A DNA stretch of 64,000 bases from Pseudoxanthomonas sp. (lineage in GTDB: Bacteria; Pseudomonadota; Gammaproteobacteria; Xanthomonadales; Xanthomonadaceae), in assembly GCF_035999195.1 (NCBI RefSeq), contig NZ_DASYGY010000004.1, forward strand, positions 620,001-684,000, given 5' to 3'. The notes under the pieces are model-generated. The model had not been told where the DNA came from, ran no database searches, and saw only the letters and a list, made by a program, of their open reading frames with translations. A program made the translations under genes and the position numbers. This document shows positions 44,101 to 52,431 of this stretch, piece by piece. Numbering within the stretch: position 1 is the stretch's first letter; each line of letters opens with the position of its first letter.

Positions 44101-45267
44101 GCGATGCGCCGCAACTACGTGCCGGCACCGGATTTCGGACGCGCGTTCTTCGAGGCCTTCGCGAAACCGACGGCCGACGACCTCCGTGGCGAACTGGCGC
44201 GCTTCCTGTCGCGCGCGACCGGCGTGGCAGTCACCGCACTCGACTTCGACGAAGCGGCGCTGGAGCCGCACCTGCGCATGAACCTGCGCCTGCGCGAAGA
44301 CCCGCGCGGTGGCGGCGACGGCCGCGTGCTGGCGGAGTCGCGCGACCTCGACGCGTTGCGCGCGCGCTTCGGCGCCAAGGCGGGGCAGGCCTTCGCCGCG
44401 CGTGCCGGACGCGAGATGGCAGCGACGGGGCTGCGCGACTTTCCCGCGCAGCCGATTCCGCGCGAGGTGCCGGGCGAAGCCGGCGTGCCCGCGTACCCGG
44501 CGCTGCGCGACGACGGCGAGACGGTGGCGCTGCAGGTGTTCGCCGACCGCGCGGAAGCGGCTGCCGCGCATCCGGGCGGCGTCCGCCGGCTGCTGGAGAT
44601 CGCGCTGGCCGACAAGGTGAAGCAGGCGCGCAAGCAGTTGCCGGTATCGCCGAAGACCGGTCTGCTGTATGCCGCCATCGAGTCGCAGGAGCGGCTGCGT
44701 GGCGACATCGTGGAGGCAGCGATGAATGCAGTGCTGGCCGACGGCCTGGACGCCGTCCGCGATCGCGCCGCGTTCGAGCACCGCCGCGACGATGCCGGCA
44801 AGCGGCTGTTCGGCGAGGCGATGGAGCGGCTGAAACTGGCCGAGGCGATCCTGTCCGCGGTCGCGGACCTGAAGCCGCAACTGGAGGCGCCGTTGATGGG
44901 CTGGGCGCGCGGCAACCTCGACGACCTGAAGGCGCAGCTGGCGTCCCTCGTGCATCCGGGCTTCCTGCGCCACACGCCCGCCGAGGCGCTGGCGCAGCTG
45001 CCGCGCTACCTGAAGGCGATGACCCTGCGCGCCGAGCGCGCCAAGCGCGACCCCGCGAAGGACCAGGCGCGCATGCTGGAGCTCAAGCCGTTCGCCGATG
45101 CGCTGGCGCAGGCCGACGAGCAAGGCGTCGCGCAGGCGCCGGACTGGCAGGCGCTGCGCTGGGAACTGGAAGAACTGCGGGTCTCGGTGTTCGCGCAGGA
45201 GCTGGGCGCGAAGAGCGGCGTCTCGCCGAAGAAACTCGCGCAGCGCCTTCAGGCACTGCGCGGGTGA
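41155..45267 (+). CDS. hrpA: ATP-dependent RNA helicase HrpA
   Basis: A 1370-residue DEAH-box RNA helicase (E. coli HrpA is 1300). Motifs in order: GETGSGKTT (near 109), TQPRRIAARAVARRVA, VDEAHERSLN (near 200), TSATIDTGRF, VFLPGEREIRD, TNVAETSLTVP and QRKGRCGR (near 402), followed by the HA2/ratchet region, an OB-fold and a long C-terminal DUF3418 region. It is reported to act on mRNA processing and stalled ribosomes. I take ATG 41155; the ATG at 41116 would add MWRERKVSTVCRR, which looks non-conserved. Neither has a strong RBS. Confidence 0.95.
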   Translation: MTTSRDLSPAGPDRTALEQGRRALDRALSRDRGRLHGLWSRWQGKPADDGVRQAFEQALDASIAGRERRLSTVPAVTLDESLPIAREGARIVELIRNHQVVVIAGETGSGKTTQLPKLCLAAGRGVAGMIGCTQPRRIAARAVARRVAEELNTELGRSVGFQVRFNDQVGDDTHIKFMTDGILLAEIARDRWLSAYDTIIVDEAHERSLNIDFLLGYLKQLLRKRRDLKVIVTSATIDTGRFSTHFDDAPVISVEGRTYPVEVRYRPLEGEGEQEGDRTVNDAIVGAIDEITRLDARGDVLVFLPGEREIRDAHQSLERRKYRNTEVLPLYARLSNQDQDRVFNPGPGRRIVLATNVAETSLTVPRIRYVVDPGFARVKRYSPRNKLDRLHIEPISQASANQRKGRCGRIAEGICYRLYAEADFQARAEFTDPEIRRSSLAGVILRMLQLGLGRIEDFPFLEAPDERAVADGWQQLAELGAIDGERRMTAVGRQMARLPVDVKLARMLVAAQAAGCLRPMLVIASFLGIQDPRERPADARGAADAAHAQFADGRSEFVGVLRLWDAYRQAHEDLTQSKLRDWCGRHFLGFLRMREWRELHRQLRLLCEELGWKEEAIEASLAPLLAGSSAPPAARDDSAAAVKATRGQQHRAARLAREGKAEPAPAPVAARAQAEKVSASGGFSERARAGAYQTLHRALVAGLPTQIGHRTDKGDFQAPRQRRFLPFPGSPLSKRPPPWLLAANLLDTQKVWGMTLASIEPDWVIAELPHLLLRKHFDPHWSRAQGQVLASEQISLFGLVLAPKKPVHYGRIAPGEAHDLFVRQGLVTGEINTRASFVADNLKTLEQAREEEAKLRRAGLVADEDWQARWYLDRIPSEIHSAAGLDAWWKALPADKRRALHWSLADLLPGEGSEEDRYPKYFALGDARLPLHYRFEPGAADDGVTLDVPLHLLNALDPARLSWLAPGFVADKAAGLIRSLPKAMRRNYVPAPDFGRAFFEAFAKPTADDLRGELARFLSRATGVAVTALDFDEAALEPHLRMNLRLREDPRGGGDGRVLAESRDLDALRARFGAKAGQAFAARAGREMAATGLRDFPAQPIPREVPGEAGVPAYPALRDDGETVALQVFADRAEAAAAHPGGVRRLLEIALADKVKQARKQLPVSPKTGLLYAAIESQERLRGDIVEAAMNAVLADGLDAVRDRAAFEHRRDDAGKRLFGEAMERLKLAEAILSAVADLKPQLEAPLMGWARGNLDDLKAQLASLVHPGFLRHTPAEALAQLPRYLKAMTLRAERAKRDPAKDQARMLELKPFADALAQADEQGVAQAPDWQALRWELEELRVSVFAQELGAKSGVSPKKLAQRLQALRG

Positions 45268-45282
45268 AGTACGGCGCGCGCG

Positions 45283-45771
45283 TCAGTCGGCGCGCTGCAC
45301 CTTCGGCCTGGGGTTGTGGCCGTCGACCTGCAGGTACCAGCCGCTGATCTTGCCTGGCGATACCACCACCCTGGCATTGCCCAGGGGCTTGCTGGCGTAG
45401 TACTCGCCATCGATGACGCGCCAGCGCTGGCCGTTCTCCAGCACGAAGACGGTGCCGCGCGACCAGCCGCGCAGGTTGCCGGTGAGCGTGCTGGTGACGG
45501 GCTCGAGTCCGTCGCCGCCGAACAGCGTGCCGGTGACGCGCGGACCGTCGTTCCCGCGCTCCTTGCGGACCTCCTCGGCGACCGCCTTGCGGTCCTCGTC
45601 GAGCAGGCGGTTCAGCAGGCGCAGCTGCTCGGTGGTCAACTGGTCCAGGCCGGTGGCCTTCATCTGTTCGGGCGTGAGGCGCTGTTCCAGCGGGACATGG
45701 TCGCGTGCCGCGAAGGCGGACGGGCAGATGGCCAGCAGCAGTCCGAAAGCGAGCAGTCGTGGTGTCGTCAT
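45283..45771 (-). CDS. Secreted protein, paralogue 2 of a tandem pair
   Basis: A 162-residue exported protein (signal peptide MTTPRLLAFGLLLAICPSAFA). A short N-terminal helix LTPEQMKATGLDQLTTEQL is followed by charged helices and a beta-rich C-terminal domain with FVLENGQRWRV and SGWYLQVDGHNP. The next gene upstream has the same plan (LTPAEL...; YTLENGQVW; NNWYFRIDGYN). The two lie head-to-tail 16 bp apart and are presumably a duplication. The family is not one I can name and the function is unknown. It converges on hrpA with 15 bp between. Confidence 0.75.
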   Translation of the reverse strand: MTTPRLLAFGLLLAICPSAFAARDHVPLEQRLTPEQMKATGLDQLTTEQLRLLNRLLDEDRKAVAEEVRKERGNDGPRVTGTLFGGDGLEPVTSTLTGNLRGWSRGTVFVLENGQRWRVIDGEYYASKPLGNARVVVSPGKISGWYLQVDGHNPRPKVQRAD

Positions 45772-45787
45772 GGGCGTGTCCTCCTCG

Positions 45788-46294
45788 TCACTCGATCCGG
45801 CGCACGGAGGCGGCGGAGTTGTAGCCGTCGATCCGGAAGTACCAGTTGTTGCCGACGCGCGAGGGAGTGATCTTCACGCCCGGCTTCTGCCGCACCACGC
45901 CCGACAGTGTCGCGTTGTCCACCTGTTCCCAGACCTGTCCGTTCTCCAGCGTGTAGCGCCGGCCCTTGGCGAAGCCACGGAACTCGCCCGCGAGCACGGT
46001 GACGATCGGCTCGGCGCTGCCGAAATCGAAGAAGCCGCGCGTGGACTGCTGCACCTCGCGTCGTCCGGCCTCCTTGGCCTCGGTCACGGCCTGCGCGGTC
46101 TCCTGTTCGATCCGGCGTCCCAGCCACGCATCCAGGGCCGCCAGTTCGGCGGGTGTCAGCTTGTCCAGGCCGGCGGCCTTGAACTCGCTGTCGCTCATCG
46201 CCTCGCGCAACGGTTGGTCCGCGCGGTCCTGGGCGAAGGCGCACGTGGCGGCGACCGACAAGGCGAGGGACAGAAACCAGCGGCTCATCTTCAT
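45788..46294 (-). CDS. Secreted protein, paralogue 1 of a tandem pair
   Basis: A 168-residue exported protein with a signal peptide (MKMSRWFLSLALSVAATCAFA) and AAGGA before the start at 46294. It shares with its downstream neighbour the motif order: helix with GLDKLTPAEL, a central GEFRGFAKGRRYTLENGQVW strand region and a terminal NWYFRIDGYNS. The mature parts contain no Cys. They are probably co-transcribed. Likely periplasmic or extracellular; the function is not known. Confidence 0.75.
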   Translation of the reverse strand: MKMSRWFLSLALSVAATCAFAQDRADQPLREAMSDSEFKAAGLDKLTPAELAALDAWLGRRIEQETAQAVTEAKEAGRREVQQSTRGFFDFGSAEPIVTVLAGEFRGFAKGRRYTLENGQVWEQVDNATLSGVVRQKPGVKITPSRVGNNWYFRIDGYNSAASVRRIE

Positions 46295-46365
46295 GGTTGT
46301 TCCTTCAGTCGACTGGCCGGTAGTGTAGTCATTCCGGCGACGCTTGGTCGCGCCTTCGCACGGCC

Positions 46366-48522
46366 ATGATTTCCCCCGTCCACGACATCGCCACGCTGCT
46401 GCAACGGCCCGCCCAGCAGGCGCTGCCGGCAGGGCTGCGCCGCACGCTCGCCGAGGCGGCGTCCGTGGCGGGCTCGGGGGAGGGCATGCCCGATGCCGTC
46501 GGCGTCCTGGCCGATACTCTCGACACGCTGAGCGCCCTCGGCGCCGATGCCGAGGTGATCCTCGCGGCCACGTTGCACGGGCTGCCGGCGTTGCAGCCGG
46601 CGCTGGTCGCGGCGGCCGGCAAATCGATGCCCGGTCTGGCCGACCTGCTGGAGGGCCAGGTCGCCGCGGCCCAGGTCTGGGCGCTGCATGCGGAACAGTC
46701 GCGCGGCCTGAACACCGAGGGACTGCGCCGGCTGCTGCTGGCGATCGTGCGCGACCTGCGCGTGGTGACGATCCTGCTGGCCCGCCAGCTCGCCCGCATG
46801 CGCGCGGCCGCCGCGCTGCCGGACGAGCAGCGCCTGACGCTGGCACGGCTCACGCGCGACATCCATGCACCGCTGGCGAATCGCCTGGGCATCTGGCAGC
46901 TGAAGTGGGAGCTGGAAGACCTGGCGTTCCGCTATCTGCAGCCGCAGGTCTACAAGCAGATCGCCACGCAGCTGGACGAGAAGCGCCTTGGCCGCGAGCG
47001 CTACATCGGGGCTGTTCTCGATGCCCTGCGCACGGCGCTGGCCGACCACGGCATCGCGGCGGACGTCAGCGGGCGGCCGAAGCACATCTACAGCATCTGG
47101 CGGAAGATGCAGCGCAAGCAGGTCGGGTTCGACGAGCTGTACGACCTGCGCGCGGTGCGCATCGCCGTGGACGATGTCGCCGCCTGCTACGCCGCGCTGG
47201 GTGTCGTGCATGCCCTGTGGGTCCCGATCCCCAGCGAGTTCGACGACTACATCGCGCGGCCGAAGGCCAACGACTACCGTTCGCTGCACACCGCCGTGGT
47301 CGGCCCGGAGGGCCGCACGCTGGAAGTGCAGATCCGCACGCACGAAATGCACGCGCAGGCCGAGCTGGGCGTGGCCGCGCACTGGAAATACAAGGAAGGC
47401 AAGGCGGGCGGCGATGCCTTCGACCGCAAGATCGCCTGGATGCGCCGGTTGCTGGAAGGTGCGGCCGACGGCGCCGGCGGCGACGGTACCCTGGCGGGCG
47501 AACTCGATGCCGAACTGGTCGAGGACCGCGTCTACGCACTGACGCCGAAGGGCGAAGTGGTCGACCTGCCGCAGGGCGGCACGGTGCTCGATTTCGCCTA
47601 CCACGTGCACACGATGGTGGGCCACCGCACGCGCGGCGCGAAGGTCAACGGCCGCATCGTGCCGTTGAACCATGTGCTGCGCAGCGGCGACCGCGTCGAG
47701 ATCCTCACGTCGAAGGAACCGGAGCCGCGCCGCGACTGGCTGCTGCAGGCCAACGGCTTCCTCGCCAGCGGGCGTTCGCGCGACAAGGTGCGCGCGTGGT
47801 TCCACAAGCTGGACCGCGCACGCAACCTGCAGGCCGGACGCGACCTGCTGGAAAAGGAGCTGAAGCGGCTGGGGCTGCACCACGCCGACCTGACCGGCGT
47901 GGCCAGGAAGTTCCATGCCGACAGCATCGAGGAGCTCTACATCCAGGTGGCGCTGGGCGACGTGGGCCCGCACCAGGTCGGGCGTGCGCTTCACGAAGAG
48001 CAGCGTGCCGCCGCCGAGCCGGATGCGGTGTCGCTGCCGGTGCTGCGGCCGCCGCGCAGGGTCGCCAAGCCCGGCAAGTCCAAGTTCACCGTGCAGGGTG
48101 TGGGCAACCTGCTGGTGCAACTCGCCCGCTGCTGCCAGCCGGTGCCGGGCGAACCGATCGCCGGCTACCTGACGCGCGTGCGCGGCGTCACCGTGCATCG
48201 CACCGACTGCGCGGCGTTCGCGCGGCTGGCCGCCACCAGTCCCCAGCGCGTGCTGCCGGTGGAATGGGGCCAGGCCGGCGGCGGCTACGAAGTCGACGTG
48301 CAGGTCACCGCGCTCGACCGCAAGTGGTTGCTCAAGGACATCATCACGCTGATCGCGCAGGAAGAGGCCAACGTGCTGGACATCAACAGCCAGGGCAATC
48401 GCGCGAGCGGCCGCGTCCACCTGCGTCTGCGCCTGAAGGTCGCCGATTTCGGCCAGCTGTCGACGCTGCTCGGCAAGCTCGACGCGCTGCCGGGGGTCGA
48501 GGACGCACGACGTTCAGGCTGA
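46366..48522 (+). CDS. relA: GTP pyrophosphokinase RelA (monofunctional ppGpp synthetase)
   Basis: A 718-residue stringent-response synthetase activated by uncharged tRNA on the ribosome. The HD hydrolase domain (1-170) lacks the HD pair, so it should not hydrolyse ppGpp. The synthetase domain (~215-345) has the EFDDYIARPK motif, the EXDD form typical of RelA, instead of the RXKD form of bifunctional Rel/SpoT. Then come TGS (about 385-445), helical, zinc-finger (ARCCQPV...VHRTDC) and ACT domains. It needs a SpoT elsewhere. Its stop is 17 bp before the next gene's GTG. Confidence 0.96.
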   Translation: MISPVHDIATLLQRPAQQALPAGLRRTLAEAASVAGSGEGMPDAVGVLADTLDTLSALGADAEVILAATLHGLPALQPALVAAAGKSMPGLADLLEGQVAAAQVWALHAEQSRGLNTEGLRRLLLAIVRDLRVVTILLARQLARMRAAAALPDEQRLTLARLTRDIHAPLANRLGIWQLKWELEDLAFRYLQPQVYKQIATQLDEKRLGRERYIGAVLDALRTALADHGIAADVSGRPKHIYSIWRKMQRKQVGFDELYDLRAVRIAVDDVAACYAALGVVHALWVPIPSEFDDYIARPKANDYRSLHTAVVGPEGRTLEVQIRTHEMHAQAELGVAAHWKYKEGKAGGDAFDRKIAWMRRLLEGAADGAGGDGTLAGELDAELVEDRVYALTPKGEVVDLPQGGTVLDFAYHVHTMVGHRTRGAKVNGRIVPLNHVLRSGDRVEILTSKEPEPRRDWLLQANGFLASGRSRDKVRAWFHKLDRARNLQAGRDLLEKELKRLGLHHADLTGVARKFHADSIEELYIQVALGDVGPHQVGRALHEEQRAAAEPDAVSLPVLRPPRRVAKPGKSKFTVQGVGNLLVQLARCCQPVPGEPIAGYLTRVRGVTVHRTDCAAFARLAATSPQRVLPVEWGQAGGGYEVDVQVTALDRKWLLKDIITLIAQEEANVLDINSQGNRASGRVHLRLRLKVADFGQLSTLLGKLDALPGVEDARRSG

Positions 48523-48539
48523 GTGGGTATGCTGCGGGC

Positions 48540-50132
48540 GTGACCCGCGAAGACCACCCCGGGGCCGGACCGGACCGACGCATCGAGCCGCGCATCGACT
48601 GGACGCGTGCCGTCCAGGCGGATGCCGCCTCGCGCCGTGTTGCGGTTCCGGCATGGCGCGACAGGCGCCATGGGCGCTGGGCAGCGGTCGGTATCGTCGT
48701 TTTCCTCCTGCTGATCGTCGTCCTGCGCCAGCCGCTGGCGGACATGCTGTGGCCGCAGACCCGCGTGCAGGTACTGCTCGAACAGGCCGACCAGGCCCTG
48801 CGCGACGGGCGGCTGGATGCCGCGGACGGCACCGGTGCGCGCCAGCTGTACGAGGCGGCGCAGGCCCTGGACACCGACCGCACCGAGGCGACCGCGGGAC
48901 TGCGTCGCGTGGCGCAGGCGGCGCTTGTCGCGGCGGAGGACGCGCTGCGGCAGGACCGGTTCGACGACGCACGCGAGCGACTGGCGCTGGCGCGCGAACT
49001 GCAGGTTCCCCGGCCGCAGGCGGATGCGCTGGCGGCCCGGCTGCGCGCGCGCGAGGCCGAACACGCCGGGATCGACGGTTTGCTGGCAGCGGCTGCGCGC
49101 GCGCAGGCCGATCGACGGCTGTGGGGCGATGATGCCGCCGCCTTGCCGCTGTACCGACGCGTGCTTGCGCTGCAGCCCACCCGCATCGAAGCGCTCGAAG
49201 GCAGGGAAGATGCGTTGTCGGACCTGTTGCAGGAGGCCGAAAGGCAACTCTCGCGTGGCGCACTGGGCGAGGCGGCCGCGCGGGTCGCCGCCGCCCGCAG
49301 CTTCGATCCCGGTCATGTCGATCTGCCCAGGGTCGAGGCGGCCCTGGCGGCGGCGGTGGATGCGCGTCGCCGCACTGCCGCCCGCGACATGGCGCGGGGC
49401 CGGCTGTCGTCGGCGCGCTCCGCCTACGAGGCGATCCTGTCGGCGATGCCCGAGGACCGTGCGGCGCGGCAGGGCTTGGAGCAGGTCGGCGTTGCCTACG
49501 CGCGGCAAGCGGAACGTCATGCGGGCGACTTCCGCTTCGTGGAGGCGCAGCAGGAGCTCGAACTCGCGCGCGCGTTGGCGCCGCAATCCCCGGTCGTCGC
49601 GCAGGCGGCTCACGCGCTGGCCCGTGCGCGCGACGTGCGGCAGCGACAGGAACTAGCGCAGTCGATCCCTGCGCGCGAGCGTCAACGGCGCGTCACCGCC
49701 CTGCTTGCGCGCATGGCCCAGGCCGAAGCGCAGGGCCACTGGCTCACGCCGCCTGGCGAGAGCGCGTACGACACCCTGCGCGCGGCGCAGGCGCTGGCGC
49801 CGGAGAGTGTCGACGTGAAGCAGGCAGCCACGCGCCTGCTGCCCGCGGTCCGCCGCTGTTACGAGGATGAACTGCGCGCCAACCGCATCCGCCGTGCGCA
49901 GGCGTGCCAGCAGGCATGGCAGACCCTGGAGCCGCGGGACCCGGCGTTGCCGGACGCGCGCCGGCGACTGGCGGAAAAATGGATCGCGGTGGGCACCGAG
50001 CGGCTGGGCGCGGGTGATGTGGCGTTCGCGGCCCAGTCACTGCAGGAGGCGCGAAGGCTGGATGGTGCCGTGCCGGGTCTGGAAGACTTCGCGACCCGTG
50101 TGCGCGTCGCCCAGGCGGGCACCGTGCCTTAG
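48540..50132 (+). CDS. Membrane-anchored helical-repeat protein of unknown function
   Basis: A 530-residue protein with one membrane helix (about residues 42-62, GRWAAVGIVVFLLLIVV), then about 460 residues of Ala/Arg/Glu-rich helices resembling TPR-like repeats (for example ALRQDRFDDARERLALAREL). Topology would be N-in with a periplasmic C-part. The GTG start at 48540 is the only plausible one after the relA stop. The relA end and this gene may be co-transcribed. No family is recognised; envelope scaffolding is a guess. Confidence 0.7.
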   Translation: MTREDHPGAGPDRRIEPRIDWTRAVQADAASRRVAVPAWRDRRHGRWAAVGIVVFLLLIVVLRQPLADMLWPQTRVQVLLEQADQALRDGRLDAADGTGARQLYEAAQALDTDRTEATAGLRRVAQAALVAAEDALRQDRFDDARERLALARELQVPRPQADALAARLRAREAEHAGIDGLLAAAARAQADRRLWGDDAAALPLYRRVLALQPTRIEALEGREDALSDLLQEAERQLSRGALGEAAARVAAARSFDPGHVDLPRVEAALAAAVDARRRTAARDMARGRLSSARSAYEAILSAMPEDRAARQGLEQVGVAYARQAERHAGDFRFVEAQQELELARALAPQSPVVAQAAHALARARDVRQRQELAQSIPARERQRRVTALLARMAQAEAQGHWLTPPGESAYDTLRAAQALAPESVDVKQAATRLLPAVRRCYEDELRANRIRRAQACQQAWQTLEPRDPALPDARRRLAEKWIAVGTERLGAGDVAFAAQSLQEARRLDGAVPGLEDFATRVRVAQAGTVP

Positions 50133-50204
50133 GGATCCTCTGAACAACACGGCATTGGCCGTCATTCCCGCGACTCCGGGAACCCGGTGCCTTTGCCTGG
50201 CAAT

Positions 50205-50245
50205 GCGTCGGGGACGACGGCCGTTATCCAGACCGTCCCCGACGC
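50205..50245. terminator. 12-bp perfect inverted repeat at the convergent end
   Basis: GCGTCGGGGACG (50205-50216) and CGTCCCCGACGC (50234-50245) with a 17-nt loop. It spans the stop codon of the glycosyltransferase. There is no T-run, so it may be a weak bidirectional terminator or an mRNA-end protecting stem; the plus-strand gene ended 73 bp before. Confidence 0.4.
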
Positions 50246-52335
50246 CGGAAGACGCGTTGCACCGTGTCGCGCGCCGCTTCCATGGAGAAATGGTGCGCGA
50301 TGTTCTCGCGGCCATGGTCGGAGAGCCTCTGCCACAGTGCCGCATCGTTATACAGACGCAACACGGCTTCGGCGAAGGCGTCGGCCTCATCGGCGACCAG
50401 CACGTCGTGGCCGTCGGTCAGATGCATGCCTTCGACCGCGCAGGAAGTGGCCACGACGGGCTGGCCGTGCGCCATGCTCAGATTGATCTTGCCCTTGACG
50501 CCCGCGCCGAAGCGCAGCGGCGCGATCGCGACGCGCGCGCCATCCATGTAGGGGCCGACATCCGCCACGTGTCCATGCACCACGATGCCCGGTTGCGACT
50601 GCAGCGCCAGCACCTCGGCAGGCGGACTCATTCCGATGCAGTGGAATCGGATCTGCGGCTGCCGCGCATGGATCGCCGGGAAGACATGGCGACCGAACCA
50701 TCGAACGGCATCGACATTCGGCGGGTGGCGGAAACCGCCGACGAAGACCAGATCGTGCCGCTGCTCGAACGGAAGGCCGGTGGCTGCGATCTCGTGGAGG
50801 TTCGCCACCACCTCCACATGGACCTCGGGCAGCAGCGTCGACAGCATGCCGCGCTCCACCGGGCTCACCACCAGCGTGGTATCGGCCTGCCGCATCAGGG
50901 CGAACTCGCGGTCGCGCGTGCGCTCGGCGGCGCGACGGAGATGCGCATCGTCCGCCAGTTCGGCGCCGCGCAGTTCCCGCAGGAAATGCAGGTCGACCGT
51001 GTCGAATACCACCCGCGCCTGTGGCGCGAAGCGACGGACCAGCGGCAGGAACTCGGCCGCGACGTAGTGACGGGACAGCATCACCACGTCGAAGCGGGGC
51101 CCATGTTCGCGAAGCCACGCCGCCGGACGCGTCGCGAACGGTGCATGCCACGCTTCGATGCCATGACGGCGCAGGCGCCCGGTGCCGGCGTCCACGTAAC
51201 GGAGGTCTGCAGGCAGGAAGACCACGTGCGCATCGTCTTCCACCAGCAGTCGCATTAGGTTGACCAGGCGCAGGGACGCGGAGTCATGGTCGGGGCGCGG
51301 TGTCTCCGCATCGATGACCAGGACCTGGCGTCGTGGGCGCGCCACCGAACCGGCCGTCGGCATGTTGCCCGCAGGGGGCTGGCGGACGAGGGCATCCTTC
51401 CACTTCGCCGCGAACACCTCGCGGTTGCGGACCTGGTAGGCCTTGGTCCCGCTGCCGGTGTCGGTGCCGGAGGTGATACCCTCCAGATGCACGACGCGCG
51501 ACGCGGGTTGGTAGAGCACGCGCAGGCCGTGCGCGCGCACGGCGAAGGCGAGGTCGGTGTCCTCGTAGTAGGCCGGCGCGTAGCGCGTGTCGAAGCCGCC
51601 CAGGTCGCGGAACACCGGCGCGGGAATCGCGATCGCCGCGCCCGAGCAATAGTCCGTGTCGCGCATGCTGGCGTAGCGCGGATCGTCGGGCGAGTCGAAG
51701 CGGCCGTAGTTCCAGGCCGACCCGTCGTCGAACACCACGCCGCCGGCTTCCTGCAGGCGGCCGTCGGGATACACCAGTTGCGCGCCGGTCAGGCCGACGC
51801 CCGCCTGCGTATCGAAGGTCGCCAGCAAGGCATCGAGCCAGCCCGGCTGCGGCACGGTGTCGTTGTTGAGGAAGACCAGGTAGTCGCCCCTCGCCAGCGC
51901 CGCGCCGTCGTTGCACGCCGCGATGAAACCGCCATTCGCGGAACGCCGGTGGTAGCGCAGGCCGGCGACCTGTGGCATCCACTCGCCGGTTTCGTCGCTG
52001 GACCCGTCGTCGATCACAAGGATCTCGCAGGTTGCGACCGGCGGATGTTCGGCGAGCGCGCGCAGACACGCGAGCGTATGGGCCGCCTGGTTGTAGACCG
52101 GGATCACGATGCTGGCGCGCGGCGTGTCGCTGACCGGCACCGCAAACGGCGCGAAGGCACTCGCGGGCGGGAAGTACAGCGGTACCGCGGAAGGAGGTGC
52201 GGACCGCGCGAACTGCCGCCGCACCCGCGCCCACGTCGGTCCAACACCACGCATACGCAGGCTGGCCACGCCTCGACGGATCAGGCCGCGCGCGCGTTCC
52301 AGCATGAAGCGCACGTCGGCCCACGACATCGACAT
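50224..52335 (-). CDS. Two-domain glycosyltransferase (GT2 plus GT4-like)
   Basis: A 703-residue protein with no membrane helices. N-terminal GT2 fold (about 75-310): SIVIPVYNQAAHTLACLRAL, the DDGS motif, and VFLNNDTVP, the DXD-like divalent-cation site, near 170. The C-terminal half (about 370-700) is a GT4-like fold (VVFDTVDLHFLREL, FVGGFRHPPNVDAV, PLRFGAGVKGK near 620). Two transferase activities in one chain suggest building of a surface glycan. Alternative starts at 52335 or 52329 (Met codons two apart). The gene is divergent from mrcB and stands alone, without other polysaccharide genes. Confidence 0.85.
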   Translation of the reverse strand: MSMSWADVRFMLERARGLIRRGVASLRMRGVGPTWARVRRQFARSAPPSAVPLYFPPASAFAPFAVPVSDTPRASIVIPVYNQAAHTLACLRALAEHPPVATCEILVIDDGSSDETGEWMPQVAGLRYHRRSANGGFIAACNDGAALARGDYLVFLNNDTVPQPGWLDALLATFDTQAGVGLTGAQLVYPDGRLQEAGGVVFDDGSAWNYGRFDSPDDPRYASMRDTDYCSGAAIAIPAPVFRDLGGFDTRYAPAYYEDTDLAFAVRAHGLRVLYQPASRVVHLEGITSGTDTGSGTKAYQVRNREVFAAKWKDALVRQPPAGNMPTAGSVARPRRQVLVIDAETPRPDHDSASLRLVNLMRLLVEDDAHVVFLPADLRYVDAGTGRLRRHGIEAWHAPFATRPAAWLREHGPRFDVVMLSRHYVAAEFLPLVRRFAPQARVVFDTVDLHFLRELRGAELADDAHLRRAAERTRDREFALMRQADTTLVVSPVERGMLSTLLPEVHVEVVANLHEIAATGLPFEQRHDLVFVGGFRHPPNVDAVRWFGRHVFPAIHARQPQIRFHCIGMSPPAEVLALQSQPGIVVHGHVADVGPYMDGARVAIAPLRFGAGVKGKINLSMAHGQPVVATSCAVEGMHLTDGHDVLVADEADAFAEAVLRLYNDAALWQRLSDHGRENIAHHFSMEAARDTVQRVFRRRGRSG

Positions 52336-52397
52336 TCCGTTTGCAACTCCAGCTGAGCGAAGGGGGAGCGGGCCGGGCGCACCCTCGGCGGCTGCGC

Positions 52398-52403
52398 TAG
52401 ACT
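52398..52403 (+). promoter_or_regulatory. mrcB: -10 box of the mrcB operon
   Basis: TAGACT (52398-52403), 29 bp before the GTG start, in the 96-bp gap divergent from the glycosyltransferase gene. No -35 better than chance. Confidence 0.4.
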
Positions 52404-52431
52404 CGCCCGAATTCCCATTGTCGCATTCCCT

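Noticed and set aside
45413..46369. Plus-strand frame over the two secreted paralogues
   Set aside because: The minus-strand genes have signal peptides, Shine-Dalgarno sites and mutual similarity; the plus frame has none.
46344..48539. Plus-strand extension of the helical-repeat gene upstream through relA
   Set aside because: This part is a +1 shadow of relA with Arg/Gly-rich composition; the true gene starts at the GTG at 48540.
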